A stretch of DNA of 20,517 nucleotides from an uncultured Bacilli bacterium (GTDB lineage: Bacteria; Bacillota_I; Bacilli_A; RF39; UBA660), in the NCBI GenBank assembly GCA_948497845.1, contig CAOOMX010000025.1:1-20517 (forward strand), read 5' to 3'. Below, piece after piece: positions 7,812 to 14,493 of the stretch. The notes below the pieces were generated by a model. It made no database searches and was not told where the DNA came from. It was given only the letters and a program-made list of their open reading frames with translations. Position 1 is the first letter of the stretch. Every line of letters begins with the position of its first letter. The position numbers and the translations under genes were made by a program.

Positions 7812-7840
7812 ATTTTAACATACTTATTTCATTTTAACAA
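7812..7840 (-). promoter_or_regulatory. Promoter of the 373-residue exported protein
   Basis: On the minus strand, -35 TTGTTA (7835-7840), 17-bp spacer, -10 TAAAAT (7812-7817); ribosome site AGGAAG before the ATG. Confidence 0.65.
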
Positions 7841-7844
7841 CATA

Positions 7845-7875
7845 TGAAAAAGAGAAATTTTTACACTTCTCTTTT
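7845..7875 (-). terminator. Terminator after typA
   Basis: On the minus strand AAAAGAGAA (7867-7875) pairs with TTCTCTTTT (7848-7856) around a 10-nt loop, with T residues following. It overlaps the typA stop codon. Confidence 0.7.
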
Positions 7876-9676
7876 ATCTATTTTGTCTATATCTTTCTTT
7901 TGGATCTAGTATTTTTTTTCTTAATCTTATCTTTTCTGGAGTGATTTCTATATATTCATCATTTTCAATAAATTCTAATGCTTCTTCTAACGTAAACTCT
8001 TTTGCTTTATTTAAAGCTATTGCTTCATCAGCATGAGAGCTTCTTGTATTTGTTAATTCTTTATTCTTACATGGATTGACATTTAAATCCCCTTCTTTAT
8101 TACAAATACCTACAATCATTCCAATGTATACATCTGTCGATGGATCAACTATCATTGTTCCGCGATCCGTTAAATTAAAGAGTGAATATCCGAAAGTTGT
8201 TCCATCGACCATAGATATCATAACGCCATTTTTACGTCCTGTAATTGTTCCAGAATAGGTGCCATACGAATCGAAAGAACGAACCATGATTCCTTCTCCC
8301 TTTGTTTCTGTAATAAAGTTTCCACGATATCCAATTAAACCTCTTGTTGGCACTAAATATTCTATTTTAGTATATCCTTCTTCTCCTGGCGTAATACTTT
8401 GTAAAGTCCCTTTTCTTTCGTTAAGAGAGTTAATTACTGTTCCTGAAAAATCATTTGGAACATTAAGATTTACTTTTTCATACGGTTCTAATTTCTTACC
8501 ATCTTCTTCTTTAAAAATAACTTCTGGTTTCGAAACGGATAATTCATAACCTTCTCTACGCATATTTTCAAGTAAAATGGATAAATGAAGCTCTCCTCTA
8601 CCACTTACTCTAAAACCTTCTCCATCTGGTAGCATTTCAACTTGTAATCCTACATTCGTTTCTAATTCTTTATCTAATCTGTCCTTTAAATGACGTGATG
8701 TTAAAAATTTACCACTTTCTCCAGCAAATGGAGAGTTGTTTACTAAAAAGTTCATTGATAAAGTTGGTTGTTCTATCTCTATTTTTGGTAATGGATCAAT
8801 ATGGCCTTGTTCACAAAGTGTATCACCAATAGAAACATGTGAACATCCTGCAACAGTAGCAATATCTCCATAATATGCTGTATTTACTTCAACTCTTCTA
8901 ATACCTTCATTTATAAATAATTTGGCTACTCTAAAACTTTCTGTTTTACCATCATTTGTAGCTAGAGCTATTGTTTGCCCTACCTTAATCTTTCCTTTGT
9001 TAATTCTTCCAATACCTAATCGGCCAATATAATCATCATAGTCTAATTGACTGACTTGCATTTGAAGAGGATCATTTTCATCTCCATTAAATGGATCTAC
9101 ATTTTCTACAATGGTTTCAAACAATGGCGTTAAATCTTTTCCTTCATCGCCCATATTATATATAGCATAACCACTTCTAGCACTTCCATAAAGAATTTTA
9201 AAATCAAGTTGTTCATCACTTGCTCCTAATTCCATGAAAAGATTAAAAGTCATATCCACAACTTCTTCTGCTCTTTGATCTTTTTTATCAATTTTATTAA
9301 TAAAAAGTATTGGTTTTAAATTATTCTTTAAAGCTTCTTTTAAAACAAATCTTGTTTGAGGCATTGGCCCTTCTGCTGAATCTACCAACAATATAACAGT
9401 ATCAACAGTTTTGATAACACGTTCTATTTCACTAGAAAAGTCGGCATGACCTGGCGTATCCACAATATTTATTTTGTAGTCCTTATACTTAATCGCACAG
9501 TTTTTAGCAGTAATGGTAATACCTCTTTCTTTTTCAATATCACCACTATCCATTACACAATCTACAAGTTCTTCATTTTCACGAAAAACTCCACTTTGAC
9601 GTAATAGTCCATCTACTAATGTTGATTTTCCAGCATCAACGTGTGCAACTACTGCTATATTAATTATTTTATCCAT
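7874..9676 (-). CDS. typA: Translational GTPase TypA/BipA
   Basis: A 600-residue protein, the normal length for this ribosome-associated translational GTPase, which helps assemble the large ribosomal subunit and aids growth at low temperature or under stress. The G domain is complete: AHVDAGKST (residues 11-19), the switch region around RGITITAK, DTPGHADF, NKIDK and the SARSGYA loop. Elongation-factor domains II, III and V follow, and the BipA-specific C-terminal part (GRKNGVMISM, TNTRSSHADEAI) is present. I chose the ATG at 9676 (MDKIINIAVV), preceded by AAGGGTGAG. A longer frame from a GTG at 9751 exists, but the consensus promoter (9704-9732) lies inside that extension, which excludes it. 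Transcription is from its own promoter, ending at the hairpin at 7845-7875. Confidence 0.97.
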   Translation of the reverse strand: MDKIINIAVVAHVDAGKSTLVDGLLRQSGVFRENEELVDCVMDSGDIEKERGITITAKNCAIKYKDYKINIVDTPGHADFSSEIERVIKTVDTVILLVDSAEGPMPQTRFVLKEALKNNLKPILFINKIDKKDQRAEEVVDMTFNLFMELGASDEQLDFKILYGSARSGYAIYNMGDEGKDLTPLFETIVENVDPFNGDENDPLQMQVSQLDYDDYIGRLGIGRINKGKIKVGQTIALATNDGKTESFRVAKLFINEGIRRVEVNTAYYGDIATVAGCSHVSIGDTLCEQGHIDPLPKIEIEQPTLSMNFLVNNSPFAGESGKFLTSRHLKDRLDKELETNVGLQVEMLPDGEGFRVSGRGELHLSILLENMRREGYELSVSKPEVIFKEEDGKKLEPYEKVNLNVPNDFSGTVINSLNERKGTLQSITPGEEGYTKIEYLVPTRGLIGYRGNFITETKGEGIMVRSFDSYGTYSGTITGRKNGVMISMVDGTTFGYSLFNLTDRGTMIVDPSTDVYIGMIVGICNKEGDLNVNPCKNKELTNTRSSHADEAIALNKAKEFTLEEALEFIENDEYIEITPEKIRLRKKILDPKERYRQNR

Positions 9677-9703
9677 AAAACTCACCCTTTTCGCACTTAA
9701 TTG

Positions 9704-9732
9704 ATAATAATACAAATATGCTTTTATGTCAA
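9704..9732 (-). promoter_or_regulatory. Consensus promoter of typA
   Basis: On the minus strand, -35 TTGACA (perfect, 9727-9732), 17-bp spacer, -10 TATTAT (9704-9709). The -35 lies next to the T tract of the upstream gene's terminator. Confidence 0.85.
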
Positions 9733-9733
9733 G

Positions 9734-9762
9734 AAAAAACGCTATATTCACTAGCGCATTTT
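9734..9762 (-). terminator. Terminator after the 527-residue unknown gene
   Basis: On the minus strand CGCTA (9752-9756) and TAGCG (9740-9744) form a short GC-rich stem with a 7-nt loop, followed by six T. It abuts the typA promoter. Confidence 0.65.
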
Positions 9763-9789
9763 CTCAAAGAAAAATTCCCTTCCTATCTC

Positions 9790-11373
9790 TTATGCTTCAT
9801 TTGGATTTTTTCTAGCAAGAGTACTATTATTACATTTTTTAGCACAATAGCTTTGTCCATCTCTAATAATATTTGAAAAAATACTTACAATTGTAGATCT
9901 AGCTGTACTACTATCGGTGTTACTCCATCTGCATTCACTTTCAGGCACTAATCCATATTCTTTAATAGCAGCTGTTAGCTTTGAAAAATCCATATCTTTA
10001 ACATCCGTTTCTTCTTCTATTACATATCCATCTACTAAATTAATCATACTTCTTCTTTTAATTTGCGGCATTATTATTCCTTGTTCTTGTAAAAACGACA
10101 CTATATTGGCATCAAATTGTTGTAAAACAATGTCACCAGTTGGATAGATATTATACGCTTCTTTATTTTCGTTATAAAATCCTGTCGTTGTAATTAAATA
10201 CATCTTTCCATCATCCGATAAAACAATACCATTTGCAACCGTATTAAAATGCATTTTTTCATCACTAGACATTATTATTTTTAAAAATGTTTTAGGATTG
10301 TTGGTATCATCATAAATAACAATTCCATCTTCTGCTTTATTATATTTCCACTTACGGTTTGGACAAGTTAACCCCGTATCGTTTGTGTAAAAGTCAAGTG
10401 TAAAGTTTGCTGTTTTTTTTCTTAACCCCTTTGCTTTAATATATGAGTTAGCATTATTATCAAGAGAAAAGCCTATTTCAGGTATATAACAAATTTTTTC
10501 ATCCCTTTTATTTACGCCTAAAATATTTTCCGTTCCCAACTCTACAGAACCAACGTCCCCTAATTCTTTTAATGCATCTTCAGTAAATGTTTGACAAAAA
10601 CGGTTCCCTAAATTTTTTTGTAATTCTCTATGAAGGTTAGTAGAACTTTTTGATGGGCAAATTGCCTTTTTTCTATCTTCATGCGAAACTGCTTTTACTT
10701 CTTGATTTAATAAATCTATTAATATCTCAAGGATACGATATCCATAATTCATTTCGTTTAAAATATCTTTAAAATCTTTTGTTGTACCAAAACTTTTTTC
10801 AACAGTCTTATCTGGAGTTATCCCATTTTGTTTTAAAAAAGCTGCAATAGCATAAAAGTCTTTACTTAAGCCACAATTTCCGCCTTGTCTTCTTATGCCA
10901 CTTTCTTCCAAAAAGGCTAGTACAGCATCATCATAATAGTCAACATAAATATCACAATAATTATCTACATTTCTTCTATAATCTGCATGAACCAAAATTA
11001 TACCCTCATTTTCAATAACCCCATAGATATGTACCTCATCTGCGTGAATCGAATCAGCAAAGAAAGCACGTCCTGCACAAATTCCTTCAATAGCTGTTTT
11101 TTTATAATCTTCATCACTTGCATGAATCACAATTTTTTCTTGCCACTGTGATCCTATCCAAGAATCATATTCCCCTATTGACTTATTAAAATCAATATAA
11201 AAATCATTACCATTTATCCTTGTTTTAACTCTTAAACTGCCATTAGGTAACTGCGTTGTTACCGGAAGACAAGTTATTTTTTCTCCTAATAAATTTAGCT
11301 CACTTTCTTCTAACGCAAAAGGAATCCTTCCGTTAAAAAAAGATGCTACTGCTTTACCCATTTGAACTTTCAT
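9790..11373 (-). CDS. Unrecognised 527-residue protein with repeated FLxxxGI segments
   Basis: I do not recognise this protein. From the ATG at 11373 (MKVQMGKAVASFFNG) it has 527 residues. It has no signal peptide or membrane segment, so it is probably cytoplasmic. Residues 1-140 look beta-rich. Three short helical segments share a pattern: AVLAFLEESGI (150-160), AIAAFLKQNGI (175-185) and NIVSFLQEQGI (423-433). A fourth looser copy (KLTAAIKEYGL) lies near 465-475. Cysteines are frequent, and the tail holds CAKKC (510-514), perhaps half of a metal site. The start is set by AAAGAGG six bases upstream and by a promoter at 11399-11427, which overlaps a longer in-frame extension and so rules it out. 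It is monocistronic between typA and rubrerythrin. No function is proposed. Confidence 0.75.
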   Translation of the reverse strand: MKVQMGKAVASFFNGRIPFALEESELNLLGEKITCLPVTTQLPNGSLRVKTRINGNDFYIDFNKSIGEYDSWIGSQWQEKIVIHASDEDYKKTAIEGICAGRAFFADSIHADEVHIYGVIENEGIILVHADYRRNVDNYCDIYVDYYDDAVLAFLEESGIRRQGGNCGLSKDFYAIAAFLKQNGITPDKTVEKSFGTTKDFKDILNEMNYGYRILEILIDLLNQEVKAVSHEDRKKAICPSKSSTNLHRELQKNLGNRFCQTFTEDALKELGDVGSVELGTENILGVNKRDEKICYIPEIGFSLDNNANSYIKAKGLRKKTANFTLDFYTNDTGLTCPNRKWKYNKAEDGIVIYDDTNNPKTFLKIIMSSDEKMHFNTVANGIVLSDDGKMYLITTTGFYNENKEAYNIYPTGDIVLQQFDANIVSFLQEQGIIMPQIKRRSMINLVDGYVIEEETDVKDMDFSKLTAAIKEYGLVPESECRWSNTDSSTARSTIVSIFSNIIRDGQSYCAKKCNNSTLARKNPNEA

Positions 11374-11398
11374 ATACAGCCTCTTTCTTTTTCGATTT

Positions 11399-11427
11399 AT
11401 CTTAGCACAATACTTATCTAATTGCAA
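11399..11427 (-). promoter_or_regulatory. Promoter of the 527-residue unknown gene
   Basis: On the minus strand, -35 TTGCAA (11422-11427), 17-bp spacer, -10 TAAGAT (11399-11404). Confidence 0.7.
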
Positions 11428-11430
11428 GAA

Positions 11431-11462
11431 TAAAAAAATGACTAGGGCTTCCTAATCATTTT
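11431..11462 (-). terminator. Terminator after rubrerythrin
   Basis: A 12-bp stem with one G-U pair (11451-11462 with 11435-11446), a 4-nt loop and seven T on the minus strand. It is the strongest terminator in the window. Confidence 0.88.
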
Positions 11463-11481
11463 ATGAGACTTTCTTTGTTTA

Positions 11482-12021
11482 TTAATAATTTTCAGGTTTT
11501 AATTCAAAGAAACTTTGTGCATGTGCACATACTGGACATACTGCTGGAGCATTCTTGCCAACAACGATATGACCACAATTACGACAAATCCAAACTGCAT
11601 CTCCATCTTTTGAAAAGACAACCTTTTCATCAATATTTGATATTAGTTTACGATATCTTTCTTCATGCGCTTTTTCTATTTCTCCAACTGCTTTGAATAA
11701 ATTAGCAATTTTCGTAAAGCCTTCTTCTTCAGCTGTTTGAGCAAATTCAGCATACATATCTGTCCATTCATAATTTTCTCCATCAGCTGCTGCATGTAAA
11801 TTATCTAATGTTGATGGAATTTTACCACCATTTAGTTCTTTAAACCAAAGTTTAGCATGTTCTTTTTCATTACGTGCAGTTTCTTCAAAAATAGCAGCCA
11901 TTTGTTCATAGCCATCTTTTCTTGCTTGTGATGCAAAATATAAATATTTTGTATGAGCTTGACTTTCACCTGCAAATGCTGCTAGTAAATTCTTTTCTGT
12001 TTTACTTCCCTCTAATTTCAT
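11482..12021 (-). CDS. rbr: Rubrerythrin
   Basis: A 179-residue rubrerythrin, which reduces hydrogen peroxide to water in the cytoplasm of anaerobes using electrons from rubredoxin or NAD(P)H-linked partners. The ferritin-like four-helix domain (about residues 1-125) carries the diiron ligand pattern: Glu19, Glu52 and His55 (NEKEH), a mid-domain Glu pair in YAEFAQTAEEEG, and Glu116/His119 (EIEKAH). The C-terminal rubredoxin-like domain has its four iron ligands Cys146, Cys149 (CRNCG) and Cys162, Cys165 (CPVC). The length and domain order are standard. The start is supported by AGGAGATG just before the ATG. It is a single gene with its own promoter (12068-12096) and a strong terminator. An inverted repeat lies between the promoter and the ribosome site, but it does not match a PerR box. 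Confidence 0.97.
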   Translation of the reverse strand: MKLEGSKTEKNLLAAFAGESQAHTKYLYFASQARKDGYEQMAAIFEETARNEKEHAKLWFKELNGGKIPSTLDNLHAAADGENYEWTDMYAEFAQTAEEEGFTKIANLFKAVGEIEKAHEERYRKLISNIDEKVVFSKDGDAVWICRNCGHIVVGKNAPAVCPVCAHAQSFFELKPENY

Positions 12022-12045
12022 TTTGTTACATCTCCTTCTTTTTTT

Positions 12046-12061
12046 GTAATTCTTTAATTAC
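12046..12061. promoter_or_regulatory. Inverted repeat in the rubrerythrin leader
   Basis: GTAATT, four bases, AATTAC: a perfect 6-bp inverted repeat a few bases after the -10 of the rubrerythrin promoter, where a repressor site could be. The spacing differs from the 7-1-7 PerR box, so the regulator is unknown. Confidence 0.3.
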
Positions 12062-12067
12062 TACTTA

Positions 12068-12096
12068 ATTTTATTTCATCTAAATAAAAATTGCAA
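12068..12096 (-). promoter_or_regulatory. Promoter of rubrerythrin
   Basis: On the minus strand, -35 TTGCAA (12091-12096), 17-bp spacer, -10 TAAAAT (12068-12073). Confidence 0.7.
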
Positions 12097-12126
12097 GTCA
12101 TTTTAATGGAAAAGAAAAATATTTAC

Positions 12127-12150
12127 AAAAAAAGCAAGCTTTACTTGCAT
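12127..12150 (-). terminator. Terminator after spoVS
   Basis: On the minus strand GCAAG (12144-12148) pairs with CTTGC (12134-12138), 5-nt loop, then seven T. Confidence 0.75.
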
Positions 12151-12151
12151 T

Positions 12152-12412
12152 TTACTTATTCTTTACAATTAACTTTAAAGCTGTTTTTTGTTCACCATTT
12201 ATTACAATGTCATTAAAGGCAGGAATAATCACTAAATTATCTCCCGTCGGAGCAACAAAACCTCGACATATTGCAATCGCTTTAATCGCTTGATTTAAGG
12301 ATCCTGCTCCAACTGTTTGTATTTCTACGCAACCTTTTTCGCGATAAATATTAGCTATCGCTCCTGCTACTTTACTTGGATTTGATTTTGATGAAACTTT
12401 TAGAATTTCCAT
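12152..12412 (-). CDS. spoVS: Stage V sporulation protein S
   Basis: An 86-residue protein, the same length as Bacillus SpoVS, starting MEILKVSSKSNPSKVAGAIA, with the conserved core VGAGSLNQAIKAIAICRGFV and a C-terminal half matching the family (IPAFNDIVINGEQKTAL). SpoVS is an Alba-like small protein needed for spore coat assembly and stage V in Bacillus; homologues also occur in some non-sporulating bacteria such as Thermus. A GAGGG ribosome site lies 7 nt before the ATG. No sigma-H-type promoter could be read with confidence. With the CotD-like gene at 651-1016 it supports a sporulating or formerly sporulating lineage. It lies between two terminators, so it is probably monocistronic. Confidence 0.95.
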   Translation of the reverse strand: MEILKVSSKSNPSKVAGAIANIYREKGCVEIQTVGAGSLNQAIKAIAICRGFVAPTGDNLVIIPAFNDIVINGEQKTALKLIVKNK

Positions 12413-12442
12413 TATTATACCCTCTTTCTAAGAAAGTATATG

Positions 12443-12470
12443 AAAAAACAGGCTTTTTAATGCCTATTCT
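12443..12470 (-). terminator. Terminator after the HdeD-like gene
   Basis: On the minus strand AATAGGC (12462-12468) and GCCTGTT (12447-12453) form a 7-bp stem with one G-U pair and an 8-nt loop, followed by T residues. Confidence 0.75.
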
Positions 12471-12480
12471 TTTATGATAA

Positions 12481-13005
12481 TTATTTTTCTATTAAATATA
12501 AAGTTAATGGATCTAATAATTCTAATATGCCATGTACTAAATAGAAAAAACCTAATACTAGTACTTGTACATCACTTGTATAATATAAGTTAATGGTTGT
12601 AAGCAGTCCCGTTAAAATAAATAAAATTAATGTTATTATCTTTAGTATCCAAATGCTATTTTTTCGGTCATGATAATAATCTGCTTTTTTTAATTTAATC
12701 AAACTCATACAAATAATCCATATAAATAAGGTTAAAGCTAAGTACCAAGGCGTTTCGTTGATTTTTAATTGCCAAGATATAAGAAGTGTTATTAAACTAG
12801 CTATGGTAGTAAATAAGCCTTCATAATCTTTGTCTTTTTTGGTCAACAGAAATTGAATTAAGTTCATCAACGCATATAGCCCTAGAATTGACATAAATAT
12901 AATTTTCACATTTACAATTTTAAACAATGGAAAAACTAATAATATACTTCCACAAATAATTAATATTGTTGCAGTTATTAAATCTACAATTTGTTTTTTA
13001 TTCAT
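12481..13005 (-). CDS. HdeD/DUF308-like membrane protein
   Basis: A 174-residue protein made almost entirely of hydrophobic helices in pairs, about six segments, with short polar loops. The closing segment GFFYLVHGILELLDPL resembles the repeated helix of HdeD/DUF308 proteins (G-x-x-x-L-x-x-G-I-x-E). In Escherichia coli HdeD is linked to acid resistance; in Bacillota the role of these proteins is unknown. It starts at the ATG after AGAGGT and has a clean promoter (13028-13056). It is the last minus-strand protein gene before the RNA-rich section. The family assignment is tentative because such sequences are low in distinctive motifs. Confidence 0.55.
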   Translation of the reverse strand: MNKKQIVDLITATILIICGSILLVFPLFKIVNVKIIFMSILGLYALMNLIQFLLTKKDKDYEGLFTTIASLITLLISWQLKINETPWYLALTLFIWIICMSLIKLKKADYYHDRKNSIWILKIITLILFILTGLLTTINLYYTSDVQVLVLGFFYLVHGILELLDPLTLYLIEK

Positions 13006-13027
13006 AAGCTACCTCTTTTCTACCTTT

Positions 13028-13056
13028 AGTATATACCCTTTTTAGCTTTTTCACAA
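13028..13056 (-). promoter_or_regulatory. Promoter of the HdeD-like gene
   Basis: On the minus strand, -35 TTGTGA (13051-13056), 17-bp spacer, -10 TATACT (13028-13033). Confidence 0.6.
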
Positions 13057-13253
13057 ACAAAAAGTATACGTATTTAGTAAAAACATTTTTTAAGGTAATA
13101 CATTGTCTTTACTTTTCATAACTTTTTATATGAAAAAATGTGAATTTTACTAAAATAACTTTATATATAAGGGATATATACCAGATTTTAAGCCACTTTT
13201 ACTACCGATTTACTACTTTTAAATACAAGATAGATTTTAAACAAAAAATATGC
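13057..13253. other. Intergenic stretch between divergent genes
   Basis: Very AT-rich and without coding signals on either strand. The only ordered feature is the repeat at 13198-13220. The minus-strand translation across that repeat gives FKSSKSVVKVA and a stop, and the matching place at 14183-14205 gives FKSSKLVVN. This may be a remnant of a gene end or chance. Confidence 0.5.
13198..13220 (+). repeat. Direct repeat, left copy, flanking the HD-domain gene
   Basis: TTTACTAC, then CG, then ATTTACTACTTTT. The copy at 14183-14205 differs only at the two middle bases. Each copy contains TTTACTAC twice, with starts 11 bp apart. Confidence 0.7.
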
Positions 13254-13267
13254 CATCTTTCAAGATG
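13254..13267. promoter_or_regulatory. Operator-like inverted repeat over the -35 of the HD gene
   Basis: CATCTT, two bases, AAGATG: a perfect 6-2-6 inverted repeat overlapping the proposed -35 (13258-13263). Its placement would suit a repressor. Confidence 0.35.
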
Positions 13268-13286
13268 TTACTAAATATGGTAAAAT
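13258..13286 (+). promoter_or_regulatory. Promoter of the HD-domain gene
   Basis: -35 TTTCAA (13258-13263, weak), 17-bp spacer, -10 TAAAAT (13281-13286). GGAGG follows, 8 nt before the ATG. Confidence 0.55.
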
Positions 13287-13309
13287 ATTAGTAATTGGAG
13301 GAATAGAAT

Positions 13310-13957
13310 ATGAATAATTATAATTTACTTAAAAATGATAAAGAATTAAATAATATTATTGATTCAATAAATAAAGTTAATGAAAATAATTTACTAGCCT
13401 GTCATGGAAGATATCATACTACATTTGTAATAAACACTATTGAGAAATTACTATCAATACTTAATTTCGAGGAAGATATCATAGAATTAGGAAAAATTGC
13501 TGGTCTATTACACGATATAGGTACAATAGAAGGTAAAAAGGGACACGCATATCGAAGTAGTGAAATGTGCATACACTTTTTAGATAAAACAAACCTATCA
13601 CAGGAGAACAAAGATACAATAATTCATGCAATTGAAGACCATTCAAATGGGAATGAAATAAATAGTCCAGTTGGGGCAGCCCTTCTACTTGCAGATAAAA
13701 TTGATATTTCAAAAAATAGAGTTTTAGAACTAGGAAAACAAGATCGATGGCATAGCAACTTGTTAAATATTGAAGAAACTATTTTAACAGTTGAAGATAA
13801 AAATATAATAATAAATTATATTGTAAATGATAAATTTTCTAGAGAAATATTATCAGAAGAATGGAAAAAAGGAATAACAATTCCTATTAAAGCTAGCAAC
13901 TATTTTGGTTGTAATTGTATTTTTCAACTTAATGGAAATATAGTTGATTTTGCTTAG
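13310..13957 (+). CDS. HD-domain metal-dependent phosphohydrolase
   Basis: A 215-residue protein with the full HD superfamily metal-ligand pattern: His36 (GRYHTTFV), the His68-Asp69 doublet (GLLHDIG), His79, His111 (EDHSNG) and Asp129 (LLLADKID). Such enzymes hydrolyse nucleotides, cyclic dinucleotides or other phosphate esters; the extra histidines between HD and the final Asp are as in phosphodiesterase-like HD proteins. The C-terminal 80 residues are unrecognised. It is cytoplasmic, with no signal peptide. GGAGG precedes the ATG. It is the only plus-strand protein gene in a minus-strand region, sits between two near-identical 23-nt repeats about 985 bp apart, and is followed by a palindrome cluster, which suggests an acquired cassette. 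Substrate unknown. Confidence 0.82.
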   Translation: MNNYNLLKNDKELNNIIDSINKVNENNLLACHGRYHTTFVINTIEKLLSILNFEEDIIELGKIAGLLHDIGTIEGKKGHAYRSSEMCIHFLDKTNLSQENKDTIIHAIEDHSNGNEINSPVGAALLLADKIDISKNRVLELGKQDRWHSNLLNIEETILTVEDKNIIINYIVNDKFSREILSEEWKKGITIPIKASNYFGCNCIFQLNGNIVDFA

Positions 13958-14036
13958 AACTATTTGAGCAAATAATTTATAATTGGGTTTTAATATTATT
14001 CTTTAAATTTTAAATTCTGCTACATGCTACATGCTT

Positions 14037-14146
14037 CATAATAAGGGTAATACTATGCCTTATTATGGCGAGGACTTTAGTGGCTACGCCACTAGTCTCG
14101 CTTATAATATTTTTAACTATTATGTCATTGCATAGTAGTTTTTTTA
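14037..14146 (+). terminator. Multi-hairpin structure ending in a T run
   Basis: Three inverted repeats overlap. First, CATAATAAGG (14037-14046) with CCTTATTATG (14058-14067), 10 bp. Second, a long central hairpin 14068-14101: GCGAG, bulge, ACT, bulge, AGTGGC, loop TAC, GCCACT, AGT, CTCGC. Third, TACTATGC (14051-14058) with GCATAGTA (14130-14137), followed by seven T. The first and third exclude each other. Read on the plus strand it would end the HD-gene transcript, but it is far more elaborate than an ordinary terminator. Confidence 0.6.
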
Positions 14147-14182
14147 AACATTTAAATCATACAAAAAATCAATACTATAAAA

Positions 14183-14205
14183 TTTACTACTAATTTACTA
14201 CTTTT
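14183..14205 (+). repeat. Direct repeat, right copy, flanking the HD-domain gene
   Basis: TTTACTAC, then TA, then ATTTACTACTTTT; 21 of 23 positions match the copy at 13198-13220. Confidence 0.7.
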
Positions 14206-14318
14206 GAAAGTGAAAATATAAGAAATTATAACAATATATGTGATTATCTTCTAAAAATAAAAATATCATAAACGCTTATAAATAAAGGTTATAAAGACAT
14301 TTAAGAACTTATAAAAGC

Positions 14319-14420
14319 TTACCTAAAAAGTGCCATATTTTTACTATAATCACTTAAATTTATATTTGATACTCGTTCAATAAAGGCTTCTACTGCTAAA
14401 TGAATGTGAAATCCTGCCAT
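14319..14420 (-). pseudogene. Short reading frame, probably a truncated gene start
   Basis: A 33-residue frame beginning MAGFHIHLAVEAFIERV and ending MALFR, preceded by a good ribosome site (AGAAGG, then 8 nt). The start reads like the N-terminus of a larger globular protein (His-containing first helix), but the frame stops almost at once and no continuation in any minus-strand frame is seen before the right direct repeat at 14183-14205. It lies just downstream of the tRNA operon terminator. Either an insertion or deletion connected with the HD-gene unit removed the rest, or it is a genuine small protein. No function proposed. Confidence 0.4.
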
Positions 14421-14457
14421 TATTAATCCTTCTTTATCTTTATAATATTTTTTTATT

Positions 14458-14480
14458 AAAAAAACTCCTTTTTGAGGAGT
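14458..14480 (-). terminator. Terminator of the tRNA operon
   Basis: On the minus strand ACTCC (14464-14468 complement partner) and GGAGT (14476-14480 complement partner) form a 5-bp stem with a 7-nt loop and a run of six or seven T. Confidence 0.7.
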
Positions 14481-14493
14481 ATCATTAGTTCTA

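Larger units (their letters stand above)
13958..14318. other. Palindrome-rich non-coding stretch after the HD gene
   Basis: No coding signal. It contains a short tandem CTACATG repeat around 14020-14033, the palindrome cluster at 14037-14145, the right direct repeat at 14183-14205 and plain AT-rich sequence up to the gene fragment at 14319. Confidence 0.6.

Noticed and set aside
9677..9751. N-terminal extension of TypA from a GTG at 9751
   Set aside because: A TTGACA-17-TATTAT promoter lies inside it and the family starts at the downstream ATG with its own ribosome site.
11374..11427. N-terminal extension of the 527-residue protein
   Set aside because: The promoter 11399-11427 overlaps it; the ATG at 11373 has a proper ribosome site.
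12046..12061. PerR box before rubrerythrin
   Set aside because: The inverted repeat is 6-4-6 and does not match the 7-1-7 PerR consensus; kept only as an unnamed operator candidate.
14037..14146. Integron attC site
   Set aside because: No GTTRRRY/RYYYAAC core pairs in the right places and no integrase nearby.
13198..14205. CRISPR array from repeated TTTACTAC
   Set aside because: Only two separated pairs; no regular repeat-spacer pattern.
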